From NCBI GenBank assembly GCA_033558025.1, contig JAUCEF010000017.1, positions 3,844,001 to 3,908,000 of the forward strand: 64,000 nt of DNA, in the 5' to 3' direction. This DNA is from Phytophthora sp. 'mugwort'. Lineage: Eukaryota; Oomycota; Peronosporomycetes; Peronosporales; Peronosporaceae. A model generated the notes under the pieces. It made no database searches, was not told the origin of the DNA, and was given only the letters and a program-made list of their open reading frames with translations. Positions 43,303 through 54,228 of this stretch are shown piece by piece (within the stretch, counting starts at the first letter, position 1; each line of letters opens with the position of its first letter). A program made the translations under genes and the position numbers.

Positions 43303-44917
43303 TCAATGATAACTTGTAGGTGTTCTGATAGCTGGACTCTTCCCAATGCCGCTAAGACCAAAGGATAAACCACACAGAATCATGGCTTTTCGTGGATAAA
43401 GGATCCCGTCTTTGTCTCTTTTTGTGCTGATAGCTCGAACGCAATGAGCAGCAAGCTTAAGAAAAAAATGTTTCCCGGGGTTCAGCATTTTTCCAGATGC
43501 CCTTCTTGGTCCAGGCCTATCGGAAAATCTTTCATCTGCCTTCAAACGTATTTTTTCCTTATCCCATTCATCCGTCCAGATGTCTTTTATGGCCTTAATT
43601 GTAAATGAGTCTGCCGGCTGGCATAAGTGTGTTGATAGCCGGCAAGAATTCAACTCTCATCTTTTTCACCCCGAGAATGTCGGCGCACACTTCCAATTTG
43701 TGACCACTTGCGTTGTCCATGTATACAACTTAGATTTGATGGCGGGGGTAACGACGGTTACAGAGGTTGTTTTGCACCATACTCGAAACAAACGCTGGTC
43801 CATCCAGCCTTTTGGCCCACTGCGGTAAGTTGCACACGGTACATCGTCTGGGACCTTTTGAATAGGATAGCTGTATTTCTGGTTCTGAAAGATAAGCATC
43901 GGCGGTTCAATGCGTGCACTTTGCCATCCACGAAATTTTAGGACAAGCGTCATTCCTTCTCCCCCGCTAACAACGTCGTGGTAGCGAATGGGCATATCTC
44001 CACGAAAACTAAAGGTCTTCTTGTTATCCATATTGATCACAGAGTGCGCCTCGTCCATGTTAAATACATTGTCTTCAATTAATTTACCACTGTCAAACTC
44101 TCGTTTCAGTTTGCCAAGGTGAATCGCCTTGGCAAACTGAAACGAGACTTCGCTCAATTGCCGCTTCTTTCTCTGGGCTACACTTCAATTTGCCACATGT
44201 CTCCAAGATACTATATCGAAACACGCACAAAGATGCTGAATCCATCGCGAGGTTACACGATTTTTCAACTGGATGCCCTTTTCATCAATTGTTTTTGCAC
44301 AAAATTGGCCTGCAGAAGAACTCAACACATGAACTGCAATTTGGCGTAGCAGCGCCCTTGATATCTTCACACCCGTCTTTCGAAGACGGCAAATTCACCT
44401 AGCAACTGACTGTACAGCCACTCCACCCACGGCGCGCGTTTACATCTTTTTCGAGACGCGGCTTTAAGCCTCATTCTCTTCCTGACTCCACACTGCACTG
44501 TGACGACCGATTTCGTTTCTTCGTAGTGTGTTGGTCCCGCTCCTTCCACCACCGACTAGCCTTCTCCAGGTTCGCCTTCTGATTCCCGGTAAAAATGCTA
44601 GGAAACTTAGAAACAGCTTTTGAAGGTAGCCTATTCTTTCCTTCTTCGTGCAATTTCTGCATGTACAGCACTACCCGCGTTTTGTCGGTTAGAGTCGCAA
44701 CTGATTGGGGCGCACGGTGCGCTGGATAATGCACAGTACACCGGTTAGTATAGCCGTTGCTGCTGCTGACATTGTCTGTAACTGTAACGGCGCTACTATC
44801 GACGGCGTGGCTCGATTGAGGGGTGTTGTAACCCGGTTTGTCCTTGAGGTACTTGCTATCCGCCTCGGAGGACAAGCACTTCCCGACCGATTGGACGCCG
44901 TTCAGGGTTGACATCAA
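43303..44917 (-). pseudogene. Pogo-like DDE transposase, disrupted
   Basis: In minus-strand order there is an N-terminal region with a psq/HTH-like part (KTRVVLYMQKLHEEGKNRLP, ASRWWKERDQ). A short frame follows (IQLKNRVTSRWIQHLC). The DDE core has NMDEAHSVINMDNKKTFSF, VVSGGEGMTLVLKF, ARIEPPMLIFQNQKYSYPI and YRSGPKGWMDQRLF. A C-terminal piece with the PADSF and IKDIW segments ends it. The first catalytic Asp lies in NMDEAH. Frameshifts between the segments (near 43660, 44160 and 44370) break the gene. The transposase fits the TIRs and orientation of the element. Confidence 0.75.
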
Positions 44918-45328
44918 GGTAATGAGGAGGCCGAAGAAAGGCTTCCAGTTTGCTTTGTTTTTGCTGTTTCGGGGTTAGTGTGAGGACTGGCCCAGTCTTC
45001 AGCGCAACTGTAGATCCTTGACACACTCGACACCGGGCATGCCCACCTTGCTTCACCTCCACAGGCTCACCCCAGAACGGGTGATTCCTGTTTCCACAAA
45101 GGTCACATTAATGGGAGACACTGGCTGTGTCTTCTCCGCAGCTACTGCATGTACTTGCCATCCTATCGTCCTTCCGCTTTTACTACGGTATATTTTCCGC
45201 AAAAAAAAATGAGAGTAAGACAGAATCTTCTGCAGAGCGTCTGCAATTATTGTGGGTTGGTGGGGCCTCGCTCGGTGACAACAAATAGTGTGCCCCATGT
45301 TATTTACGCGCCCACACCATTTGCGAAC

Positions 45329-45347
45329 CCACACTAATTACACTTCT
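45329..45347 (-). repeat. Right terminal inverted repeat of the pogo-like element
   Basis: CCACACTAATTACACTTCT, the exact inverse of 42681-42699. Marks the right end of the transposon island. Confidence 0.85.
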
Positions 45348-45817
45348 TGCTGTAGCTAAATCACGCAAATCACAAGAGGTCCAGTTTCGCCAGCCCCGTG
45401 GCATTGACGCCACGTCCATTCTCGGCGGCCGCTTCCACGAGTTCATTTGGACCACCACTCCCAAGGCTGAGTGGTCCATGGGATTTTCCACTTGATATTC
45501 ATTGCCGATCATCTCCACCCTGGTGATCTGTTGATAAGGCTTCGAGTCGCCCCAATCGGCTGCTCGCAGTAGCTACGCCAATGCCATTAAGTTTGTTGCT
45601 GACGCATGGCCTTTTTAAACAGTAAAGTATGCTGCAGTATACTAACCAACGTTGCATAAGATTCTGATGTTAAGTAGGGGTGAAGTTGGTTCCGTGAACA
45701 TTTGCACTTCGGCTATTAATAGTCCCAAATATAGTCCTGGTGCACCACGTTGTCTCCTTACCATAACAGAATAATTAAGTAGCTGCTTTCAACAACAGGA
45801 TCTGTGCCACAGATTCT
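45348..45817. other. Intergenic between transposon and flavodoxin array
   Basis: About 470 bp. A minus-strand frame (45518 to ~45348, VENPMDHSALGVVVQMNSW) runs up to the transposon end and might be the interrupted tail of an older gene, but I cannot assign it. Confidence 0.35.
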
Positions 45818-47018
45818 GTGGTCACCAGCGTTACTCTATTCAACAAACCGATAGAACGCTGTTGCTCCTTGCTTATTCAATCTTTCAAATTTTATTTGCA
45901 TCCAACCACAGTCGATGTCCAGTTCGTCGTCTTGAAGGATGTCAAGTGGCGATTTAAGTTCAGCGCGATACAGTTCTCGGAGCAAATCCGTCGATGTTCG
46001 CACCGACTGTCACTGGCAGACTGGAAGGCGTATAATATCTCGGATGGCAGTATCACCCATATCGACGTTTTCCTAGGATCGCTAACCGCGATATCAGAAC
46101 AGCTTGCCTCGTCCTTAGTTGAAAATGCCAGAGAATGTGGAGCAGAAGTCTCAAAGCGATGGCTAGAAGCGTTCCGCCCGGAGCAGTACCTTAATCCAAA
46201 TTCCGTTCTTTGCTCATCGTCCCGACTCGCTGTCTTTATAGTTTCCACACAGTGTGGCTGGTAAACCGTCTCCAAATGCAGAAGCGCTCCTGCAATGGCT
46301 TCGGGAACCCCCAGTTTGCGGTCTACTATCCAGCTATCGATCCGCTGCAGTCCAAGGAGAGTAACAAATCCGATAATTTAAGAACTCCTGAGGCGAGTGC
46401 AAAACAGAAAAACAGATCACTCAGCACCAGCCCACGAAAGCTTGAATTATGTCTATTAAACTCAAAACCGGATCTACTTAAACACTACTCTTTGGCAAGT
46501 GCTCTAAGCGCAAGCTTTCATGGCGTCACCCTTTTCGTGGAAAAGCTCCAACGACAGCGAAAAAACTTGATGGTCCTTTCCATGGCATCCGGTACGCGGT
46601 TTTTGGCGTTGGCAACTCAGTTTATCGCACGTGTAATGCCACCGCCAAGTACATCGACACGAGATTGCACGAGCTAGGAGGAGGTGTCCGCGTTTGTAAG
46701 GTTGGGCTAGGCGATGTGTCAAAAGGAATTGAAGTCGTATTCGCCAAATGGGAAGCTCAGCTTCTGCTCACCGTTTGCCACCAACCAAACAACGTTCCCG
46801 CGAGTGCTCCAGTCACAGCGAGAGGATCATCTCAGCCACTCCCCCCACCATGCCATCCTTATGCCCCTGTAAGGGACGGCGCTGGCGTCACGGAGGTCAT
46901 GGCAGGGAAACCAATAATCCATGGACCAATGTTGGCAAATCCAGAGCTGCTGCGAGTTGCAATACAAACCGCTAGGGCAAAGTACATATCAACGGCGATA
47001 CAGCAATGCAATTACTGA
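45818..47018 (+). pseudogene. Flavodoxin-domain copy 1 of the diflavin array, broken
   Basis: The first frame carries the flavodoxin start (ITHIDVFLGSLTAISEQLAS, SSRLAVFIVSTQ) and stops at 46264. Continuing frames give RYAVFGVGNS, a Tyr/Asn helix, ELGGGVRVCKVGLGDVSKGI and VFAKWEAQLLL. After this comes a Pro-rich tail (GKPIIHGPMLANPE) similar in place to copy 2 but absent from the full-length gene. The FMN loop reads GSLTAIS instead of GSLTGTS. No FAD or NAD domain follows. At least two frame breaks make it a pseudogene. Confidence 0.75.
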
Positions 47019-47570
47019 ATAGGGATCAACTTGTGGCAAGACGCGGGGCACCAGACCCCTGTGAAAACCTGCCACCACTGACAGATCGTGGGTAACTCAA
47101 GATGTAGAACAGAATAAAATATAATCGGCCTGGTGAGTAAGATACTGCTGGTCCAAGGTCTCGTTAACGACACTAAACATTTATGAATTTAGTGAACAAC
47201 ACAGCAATGTGAAAAAAAAGATGAAAGTAATTTGTGGTTTCCTTTTCAGAATCCAATAAATGTTGGTAGTACCCCCAATAACCTTCATGTTTGGTTTGTT
47301 TTTGGCGAATAGCATCAAGACCTTATTTTAAAAATCTTCGAAAGAGTTCCGAGATTTCAACTCGGCTATAGTCATAAGATTTCTACTGATGCGTGCTATC
47401 AATAGTATGAGCAAAAGTTGAGCCCCACACCTGAGCCTAAATGCCAAATAAATCTTACAGCGCCAAAACTGAGTAAGACGTCTATCAGTTGGTGTACTAG
47501 CTGGCGAAGGTTCCTTGACTTACGTCTTTCCTGTCACACTGCGCCGCTTCGGGTGTAGTCCTGCTAACGA

Positions 47571-48695
47571 ATGCTAAGCAGTGATCATGTTGACAACGTG
47601 GAGGAGCCGTCAGAAAAGCAATGTGAGCACTCGCGTGGACTTTTGTTGCCAATTTGGAGATCAAATTGCACTGCCGGCACTTGTATCACACACCTCAACG
47701 TATACCTCGGATCGCTCACTTTCACTTCGGAACAACTGGCGTCTTCACTTGCAGAAAAAGCGAAGCAACTTGGAGTACAAGTTACAGTCCAATCGCTTGA
47801 CGAGTTCAAACCAGAACAATACCTCAACCAAAATTCCTTATTTCGTGTCGCAGTTTTTGTGGTTTCAACTCACGCGGCTGGCAAACCGGCGGCGAACGCG
47901 GAGAGGTTTTTGCTGTGGCTCCGAAAGGCATCAAGTCCATTTTGCTTTCCGACGAATGGACCACCGCAAGTTGAAGCTGGCCGGGACACCAACACGACAA
48001 TAATTAGGAAAGCAAGCGCTCCTACTGACAGATCCTCGAGTTTAATTAACCGAAGTCGGCGGAGACACCAGGTCGTTTCGTCACATGCACGTGTGGAGGA
48101 GAATATCCCTTCCCAGGGTTCGAACTGGCGTTTCCCCTTCGGCGATACGATTTCATCCAAGACTGCGAACAAGCAAGACGGACAATTACGGGGTTGTCAC
48201 TATGCGGTATTTGGGGTAGGCAACTCGATCCACCGCACGTACAACGCTACAGCAACTTACGTGGACACCAGATTGCAGGAATTGGGCGCTGTAAGGGTTT
48301 GCGCGCTTGGCCTTGGCGACATTTCGAAAAGTATTGATTCAACTTTTGAAAAGTGGGAATCTCAGTTGTTGCAGAAAATTTCCAAACCATCCGACAATTC
48401 TCTCATCCGTTCACCGATTCAAGTAGAAGTTCAATTGCAGGCGTTACCACTACATCGATCATCACTTCCTTGTGCTACCATCAACTCAAACGGTGATGGC
48501 AATGAGATCCTGATAGGGGAGACAGTTAAACGGGGTCCTACCTTTGCAGACATCGAGCTACCATGTCTTAAGCAGCAACATCAGAGACGCTATAGCAGTG
48601 TCACGTCTATGGTTTTAGCGCGGCGTGGAAGCTTCGAATTAACGCTATCTACTACTGCCGTGTCTCCATTTTCGAGTGGCGACAGGAAGGATTGA
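47571..48695 (+). CDS. Flavodoxin-domain-only protein, copy 2 of the array
   Basis: Intact single-exon ORF of 374 residues. Residues ~39-115 give the first half of a flavodoxin fold (ITHLNVYLGSLTFTSEQLAS, FRVAVFVVSTHAAGKPAANA). A ~100-residue Ser/Arg-rich insert follows, then YAVFGVGNSIHRTYNATATY, LQELGAVRVCALGLGDISKS and STFEKWESQLLQ. The parental diflavin gene downstream has the same layout. The FMN phosphate loop is GSLTFTSE, lacking the second Gly of the GSxTGT pattern, and GEGDP is replaced by AAGKP, so FMN binding is doubtful. The C-terminal ~80 residues are unlike the full-length protein. It ends where the FAD domain should begin. It may be expressed, or be a young pseudogene that has not yet broken. 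Confidence 0.65.
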   Translation: MLSSDHVDNVEEPSEKQCEHSRGLLLPIWRSNCTAGTCITHLNVYLGSLTFTSEQLASSLAEKAKQLGVQVTVQSLDEFKPEQYLNQNSLFRVAVFVVSTHAAGKPAANAERFLLWLRKASSPFCFPTNGPPQVEAGRDTNTTIIRKASAPTDRSSSLINRSRRRHQVVSSHARVEENIPSQGSNWRFPFGDTISSKTANKQDGQLRGCHYAVFGVGNSIHRTYNATATYVDTRLQELGAVRVCALGLGDISKSIDSTFEKWESQLLQKISKPSDNSLIRSPIQVEVQLQALPLHRSSLPCATINSNGDGNEILIGETVKRGPTFADIELPCLKQQHQRRYSSVTSMVLARRGSFELTLSTTAVSPFSSGDRKD

Positions 48696-49129
48696 ATTTA
48701 TGTATGAGGTATGTAGCCTTGGCAATCGCCACTTCATTTTTCTCGGTAAATTTTAGACCATTATTTTATCATCTACGATAGTGACATTAGACAGAGATAG
48801 CGGCGAATATCAGCCTCGAGGCAAGAGGAACGGCAACTAATACCTCAGTTGGCGCTAAAGGGCATACGATGGATACTAAAATCTCCATTGAGCACGATGT
48901 TAACCAGCATCCTAAGGTAACCGGGCTGATCCAATAGTACTGGCGACACTTTTCGCTATGGATACTTCTACAGCAGCGTTTTAACGGTCTGCCGGGTTAA
49001 CAGCAGCTTGCCTACTCCTATTACTATAGTTGCAACCATCTGAGCCTTTTCACAATCAGCCGCCGTCGAAGCTAAACACCGAAGAGCGATAGCCACTCCA
49101 CAACTATTGCGCCCTCGACTTAACGGGGC

Positions 49130-49850
49130 AGGTTCTTTTCTCACGTCTCGCAGTATTTGTGATTTCCGATCACGTTTGCGGGAAAATGCAGCAGGGCGTT
49201 TACTTTGACGTTTTTGACCGTTTCCTCGAGAGTGATTCGATCTTTTCGTGAGGTATTAATAATAATGCATGCTGAGAAGCTACCCACGACTGCAGAGTCC
49301 TAGAACAATCTAGCATTGCATCCGAGTCGACAAAACTAACAGCTTGGCAATACCGAGTTACGTCATCGGATCGCCTGCATTTTCTACAGTAGTTTTTGCT
49401 GAAACTGGCGCCAAGCATTTGACGAAGATGAGGCTCCAAGGAACTGAATAAGACGATTGCGTTATTAGGCGGCGTTAAGTATGCGGTGTTCGGTGCTGGC
49501 AATTCGATTGATCACACAAACAATGCTACTTGGACACAAAGCTACAAAAGCTGGGAGCTGGGGTACAGTACTGTTGGAAAACAAATGGACACGTTTTTAA
49601 CGTGGGAAGCTAACCCCCAGAGCTACTCTCCTCTCGCTTTCGAGCACATTTGCGTCGCACACGTGTCGAACCTCGTTTCTCCTGCAGCAATAAAGTCTAA
49701 CCAGCATATTTTACATTTTTTGTTGTCACAGATTGGCACGAACGAACCTAAGTATGGATTTCGTGAGATACCACATTCCACACAATTTGAAAAGCTAAAT
49801 AAGGTTCAAGTCAGACGAAACGTTTCAAGCGATTGTTCCTATCTATAGTG
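49130..49850 (+). pseudogene. Flavodoxin-domain copy 3, heavily decayed
   Basis: Two separated islands of similarity remain: SRLAVFVISDHVCGKMQQGV at about 49145, and GGVKYAVFGAGNSIDHTNNA at about 49472 followed by a degraded helix and LTWEANP. In the intact relatives these two blocks lie ~130 residues apart, consistent with the spacing here. Everything else is lost. Confidence 0.65.
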
Positions 49851-49898
49851 TAAAAAAACACTTCTGCGACTTACGGCGCAACACTGTGCATCAACCTC

Positions 49899-52586
49899 AT
49901 GAGCCCGACTTCGTCAGTAATTATGAGCGCAAAACTAAACGATATAACTGAGGAGAAGCCCCAGAGACCACCGCCTACTAGATCGACTCGCCGCCTGTCC
50001 TTTCACTTTCGTACGCTCAACCATGCGATCGGCATAATTACGCACATTGACATTTTCACCGGATCTCTTACTGGGACTTCGGAGCGGTTGGCTTCGTCGT
50101 TGTCCGAGAAGGCCTCACAAAGCGGTGCCGTTGTGTCTATGACATCACTGGAAAATTTTAATCCCACGTGCTTCATCGACCCCAATAGCCCGTACCATTA
50201 CCCCTCGCGAGTTACTGTCTTCGTGGTGTCTACACATTTTGCAGGCGGGCCATCTCCTAATGCTGAAATGTTTTCTCAGTGGCTTCGATTAGCATCGGGA
50301 AACTCAAGTGGCATCTCAGCTATCAACCCCGCTCTTACAAACGAAATCAGACCCTCAGATATAGCAGCTCGAGCCGCAATAACAACAACAACTATGACTA
50401 CTGCGACTCCTACCCATTTGACGACGACACCAACGGAGGGAATTCAAGACTCGTCCAAGTTAAAGTTGCTGCAGTCGACCCAAGCTACCCTGCCGAAGGC
50501 AGCAACAAGGCCGCGCCATCAAAGTTCCTTTTCGGCTACAATTCGACCGCATCTTCGGATAAACTGGCGAGAAGCGTTTAATAGCGGAAGCGGATCTGGG
50601 AACTCTACGAAACCAAGGCATGCTCTGCATGGCGTTCAGTACGCGGTCTTTGGTGTTGGTAACTCGATGCATCTCACTTACAACGCGATGGGCAAATTCG
50701 TCGACGCGCGGATGCAGGCACTGGGTGCTGTGAGACTCTGCCCGCTTGGCTTAGGTGACGTCTCGAACGATATTAATGGCGCCTTTGAGAAATGGGAGGC
50801 ACACCTTCTGCAGCTTATTGCATATCCAAAACGTGGCCCTCTTGTAGAAATTGCTGCTAAATCCCATGGCGTGCAAAGCCAAATGACAGCAAGTGCTCGT
50901 GGGAGCAATGGTGCGCTAGCACTACAAGCTGTGGCATCGGCTGCGCCTTCCTTGCCAGAACCTAGCCCACCATCTTTCCAAACGAACTCCCAACACAACC
51001 AAATTGTAAACATTTCAAGACAAACCAATAGTATATCAGGTGTTTCAAGTCCAGTCAGCGCAACAGAATCACCAGTGAAACTAACTCTCCAAGATCGTTA
51101 TGGCCGCCATGTACGTTTGCGTTTCCGCTGCCGCTACGTTGATAAACAGGAGACCAAGCCTTACGTAGGTGTGAAGTTACCTACACTTGCTGGTAAAACC
51201 GAAACTAGCGTCACTCACAAGCTTTCTCCAAGTCACTCATCGATGCGACGCCATGCTTCACATATCCGCCACCCTTGCATTGCGTTGCAGTCAATAACAG
51301 TGCTGAAATGTACCACTGTTAGTGGAGATTGCGAGCCAAACATGTCTGCACACAAAGAGGTCTCACTAGCTCGACTGGTTATTCTCGACCCCGAGCTCAC
51401 GTTCGAGACTGCTGATACATTTGGATACTTTCCACCAAACTCAAAAGATATCGTGGATGCCATCGGTTCGCGACTTGGACTTGACATGAATGCAAATGTC
51501 GAGATATCTTTTTACGATAATGCGCCTGCTGCTGATCCATCTGAAACCACCCCCGAAGTCTACAACAAAAATCGCCACCTCCCGTTTCCAAACCCTTGCA
51601 GTATACGAACGATACTGAGTGATTTCTTGGAGTTGCGAACGATCTCAAGGGAACTTGTGCGCGTGGCTTCCAGTTTCGTGACCGACCAAAACGAGCAAGA
51701 GCTTCTGGAGACTCTGGCGTCAATCGACGGCTCGGCTGCTTTCAACCGGGAGTTTGCGCAGTCCAACTCTGGGATGCTAAAGCTATTAGAACTTGCCCCA
51801 AGCTTACGGATGCCCTTCGAGGTTCTCGTCAACATCACACCGCTTTTAAAGCCGCGGTTGTACTCGATTGCCAGCTCGCACGTCCAAAATGACCGCGAGT
51901 TCGACATTATTGTGGCGTTAGGCAACCCAACTGGATTCCACGGATTATCCGTATCCAACTTCAGACACATGCTATCGACGCCGAATATCCACGTTCCATC
52001 GGCTGACCCTTCTCATATCCCTGTCATCAAAATGCTCCGCGGATTTGTAGCAGCCTCGCGCTTTAAGACTCCATCGGACTTGTCGGCGCCTATGATCATG
52101 ATTGCCAACGGCATTGGGATTGCTCCATTTCGCGCTATTCTTCAGCATCGTCAATTTGAAGCAGAGGGTGCCGAACATTCACTCCAAAATTTTCCAGAAA
52201 CCCTCAATCCCTTGCGACCTCCGCTTTCCCCAAGCCGCTCGGGAAATAACTTGCTTTTGCTTGGGTGCTCAACGAAGAGCTCAGTTATTTTCGAGTCGGA
52301 GCTTCGCAATTGGGAATCGAGCGGTTTCTTAGACTTTCATGTCGTCCATTCATCCGAGCCGGGACAGCCTGCTCAGTATGTGCAGGACTTGGTGGCTGCT
52401 CACAAACAGGATATTGTGGAACTAATGTCAAACTCTCTCGATGCACGTATTTATATTTGCGGAAAGGTAGCCATGGCACGAGCCGTAAACCACATACTTG
52501 TCGCAACTGACACGGCAAACGGCAACAACACTTGGTACCAGAAGGCTTTGCAAAGCGGACGCTACATTGAAGGCATCTACGAGTGA
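49899..52586 (+). CDS. Divergent diflavin (CPR-like) reductase
   Basis: Single exon, 895 residues. A flavodoxin domain (~47-305) is split by a ~110-residue Thr/Ser-rich insert. GSLTGTSE (~55-62) is the FMN phosphate loop, and YAVFGVGNS and LGAVRLCPLGLGD are present. A 90-residue linker leads to the FAD domain, with PRLYSIASS (~652-660) and GLSVSNF. The NAD(P) domain has MIANGIGIAPFR (~734-745), LLLLGC, HSSEPGQPAQYVQD (~817) and IYICGKVAMARAV. The protein ends GRYIEGIYE, so the stacking aromatic near the C terminus is Tyr. Diflavin reductases pass electrons from NADPH through FAD and FMN to P450s or similar partners. The Arg and Lys that grip the NADPH 2'-phosphate in CPR are not at their places here, and GEGDP is replaced by FAGGP. 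No membrane anchor is seen. An alternative start is the Met at 49923. Confidence 0.8.
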   Translation: MSPTSSVIMSAKLNDITEEKPQRPPPTRSTRRLSFHFRTLNHAIGIITHIDIFTGSLTGTSERLASSLSEKASQSGAVVSMTSLENFNPTCFIDPNSPYHYPSRVTVFVVSTHFAGGPSPNAEMFSQWLRLASGNSSGISAINPALTNEIRPSDIAARAAITTTTMTTATPTHLTTTPTEGIQDSSKLKLLQSTQATLPKAATRPRHQSSFSATIRPHLRINWREAFNSGSGSGNSTKPRHALHGVQYAVFGVGNSMHLTYNAMGKFVDARMQALGAVRLCPLGLGDVSNDINGAFEKWEAHLLQLIAYPKRGPLVEIAAKSHGVQSQMTASARGSNGALALQAVASAAPSLPEPSPPSFQTNSQHNQIVNISRQTNSISGVSSPVSATESPVKLTLQDRYGRHVRLRFRCRYVDKQETKPYVGVKLPTLAGKTETSVTHKLSPSHSSMRRHASHIRHPCIALQSITVLKCTTVSGDCEPNMSAHKEVSLARLVILDPELTFETADTFGYFPPNSKDIVDAIGSRLGLDMNANVEISFYDNAPAADPSETTPEVYNKNRHLPFPNPCSIRTILSDFLELRTISRELVRVASSFVTDQNEQELLETLASIDGSAAFNREFAQSNSGMLKLLELAPSLRMPFEVLVNITPLLKPRLYSIASSHVQNDREFDIIVALGNPTGFHGLSVSNFRHMLSTPNIHVPSADPSHIPVIKMLRGFVAASRFKTPSDLSAPMIMIANGIGIAPFRAILQHRQFEAEGAEHSLQNFPETLNPLRPPLSPSRSGNNLLLLGCSTKSSVIFESELRNWESSGFLDFHVVHSSEPGQPAQYVQDLVAAHKQDIVELMSNSLDARIYICGKVAMARAVNHILVATDTANGNNTWYQKALQSGRYIEGIYE

Positions 52587-52666
52587 GGATCACTCTGTCG
52601 GCAACCTTGATTTGACCTTCTCAAATCAGTACGCCCTTCATCGTGACGGCACGGGACGGAAAACCT

Positions 52667-53982
52667 TTATTCGCTTCTGAAGAACACCTTTTCGGTATTT
52701 TTAAGAACCGTGGCGGCAATGTCTTCCCGAGCTTCGCCGCGAATTCCACTGATGATTTCCAGCACTTGGCTGCACAATAGCGTAAAATACCCGTTAGCTA
52801 ACGAAAACATATTAAGTAGTCGACTGTATGGCCTAAAAAAAAGGATTTTTGAACTCACACTAATGTGCACGGTTCGTTGCGGCCTTTAACAAGGCAGTCA
52901 GGCGCATATTTCTCGGCTTTCTTACTCTGCCATGACGTCTTCACGTGGCTATGGCCAGCGTGGGTCGCTCGGATATCACACCAAGGGGCATCTGGCAATG
53001 GCCAGCATAGTAAAAAGAAATGGTCGTTAGTTATTGCATACATGCATCGCTTCGCAGATCTGCCAGATACGTACCAGTCTCAATCATTAGTCGCTCAAGT
53101 GGTATTGCCTTAACACACTCCAAGTTCTCCGCAGTCTTCAACGAGCAGCCGTTCACACCTGACGCACAGGAACCAGACACCAATAACCAAACTGTCCTCC
53201 CTCAATAAAAATCATTTGCCGTACCTATATACAGGCCGAGCTCCACCAACTTGAGCATCTCTTCCTTTTCACCCGTGAAAGAGTGCACAACACCATTTGA
53301 GAACCTCGACCGGTTCGTCGAAATTGTTTCTGCAGCAACCACATCAATGAACAATTTATCAGAAGGACAATCACTCCAGCTGCCACCAACACAATAACCT
53401 CTCGCTACCATAGAAATCTCCTCCCGTGTTCCTGTTGTGAAGAAACAGTGGCAACTTCGTCTGCTCCGCCAATTGAAACTGTTTCTCAAAGTACTTGAGC
53501 TGCATCTGTTTGCCACAGAACTCGATTCGGTCATAATCCAGTCCGCACTCCCCAATTGCGACCACTTTCCCCTCTTTTTTGCCTTGTTCACACAAAGCCA
53601 ATAATTCTGCGAAGTAGGCGTCGGGGTCGTTTCCGTCCGCTTCGAACTCGCTGCAACGCGTGGGGTGAACCCCAACGGTGGAAAAAAGTTGCGGCAGCCC
53701 ATCACCCTCAATATCCTTTGCCAGTTGCAGGGCTTTGCGACTTTCGTTGAGGTTTCCGCCCGTGACAATGACTTTATCAACACCGAAAGTCTTGGCTCGG
53801 GCCAGAATGGCAGTCAGATCCGACTGGATTACATGAAAACAACAATGAGTCAGCGTTGGAATATAGGAGAAGTGACGTATGAGGTGCTGGCAATGGACCC
53901 TGTGCTTCTGTTTGCCACGGTAGAGGCCCGTGAACACCGGGTCCGTCAGGTTCGCGCCGATGTCGATCATCTTGAGCGCCAT
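52667..53982 (-). CDS. TATDN1: TatD-family metal-dependent DNase
   Basis: Six exons: 53982-53899, 53823-53409, 53329-53225, 53158-53075, 52991-52859, 52769-52667; 307 residues. [13 protein letters not shown] at the start and [69 protein letters not shown] and [16 protein letters not shown] are the TatD barrel strands with metal ligands. TatD proteins are Mg-dependent 3'-5' exonucleases linked to DNA repair and apoptosis-like DNA breakdown. The usual HxH of bacterial TatD is replaced by a D-x-G start, as in the eukaryotic TATDN1 branch. The first intron (75 bp) has no in-frame stop and begins GTCCAT, a weak donor, so both spliced and unspliced reading are possible. The Met at 53982 is preferred over upstream in-frame Mets. 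Confidence 0.88.
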
Positions 53983-54228
53983 TTTGCCTGAGTTGCGCAG
54001 CATTAAGTTCGCACCTAGGTGATTAAGTTCGTTTTGCATTACCGAAAACCCATGGAGAAATATTTGCCTGTTGAAGCGTTGCAAAACATTTCGAAAGTGT
54101 AAGGCAACTTCAAAAGGGAAACTTCAGCTTTGCGCGGGAAATACGATCGCAAAATGGATTTGAAAGCATTTTGCTTTTTGCCACTCGTTGCGCACTTGGC
54201 AATCGACGAGCTACGACCGACAAGAAAG

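Larger units (their letters stand above)
42681..45347 (-). mobile_element. Pogo-like DNA transposon with terminal inverted repeats
   Basis: Perfect 19-bp inverted repeats AGAAGTGTAATTAGTGTGG bound the element (42681-42699 and, inverted, 45329-45347). Inside each end the words ATTAGTGTGG and TTTGCGC/CCCAC recur as subterminal repeats. The left flank has TA directly outside, as for Tc1/mariner-type insertions; the right flank does not show it clearly. About 2.67 kb, with a broken transposase on the minus strand. Confidence 0.85.
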
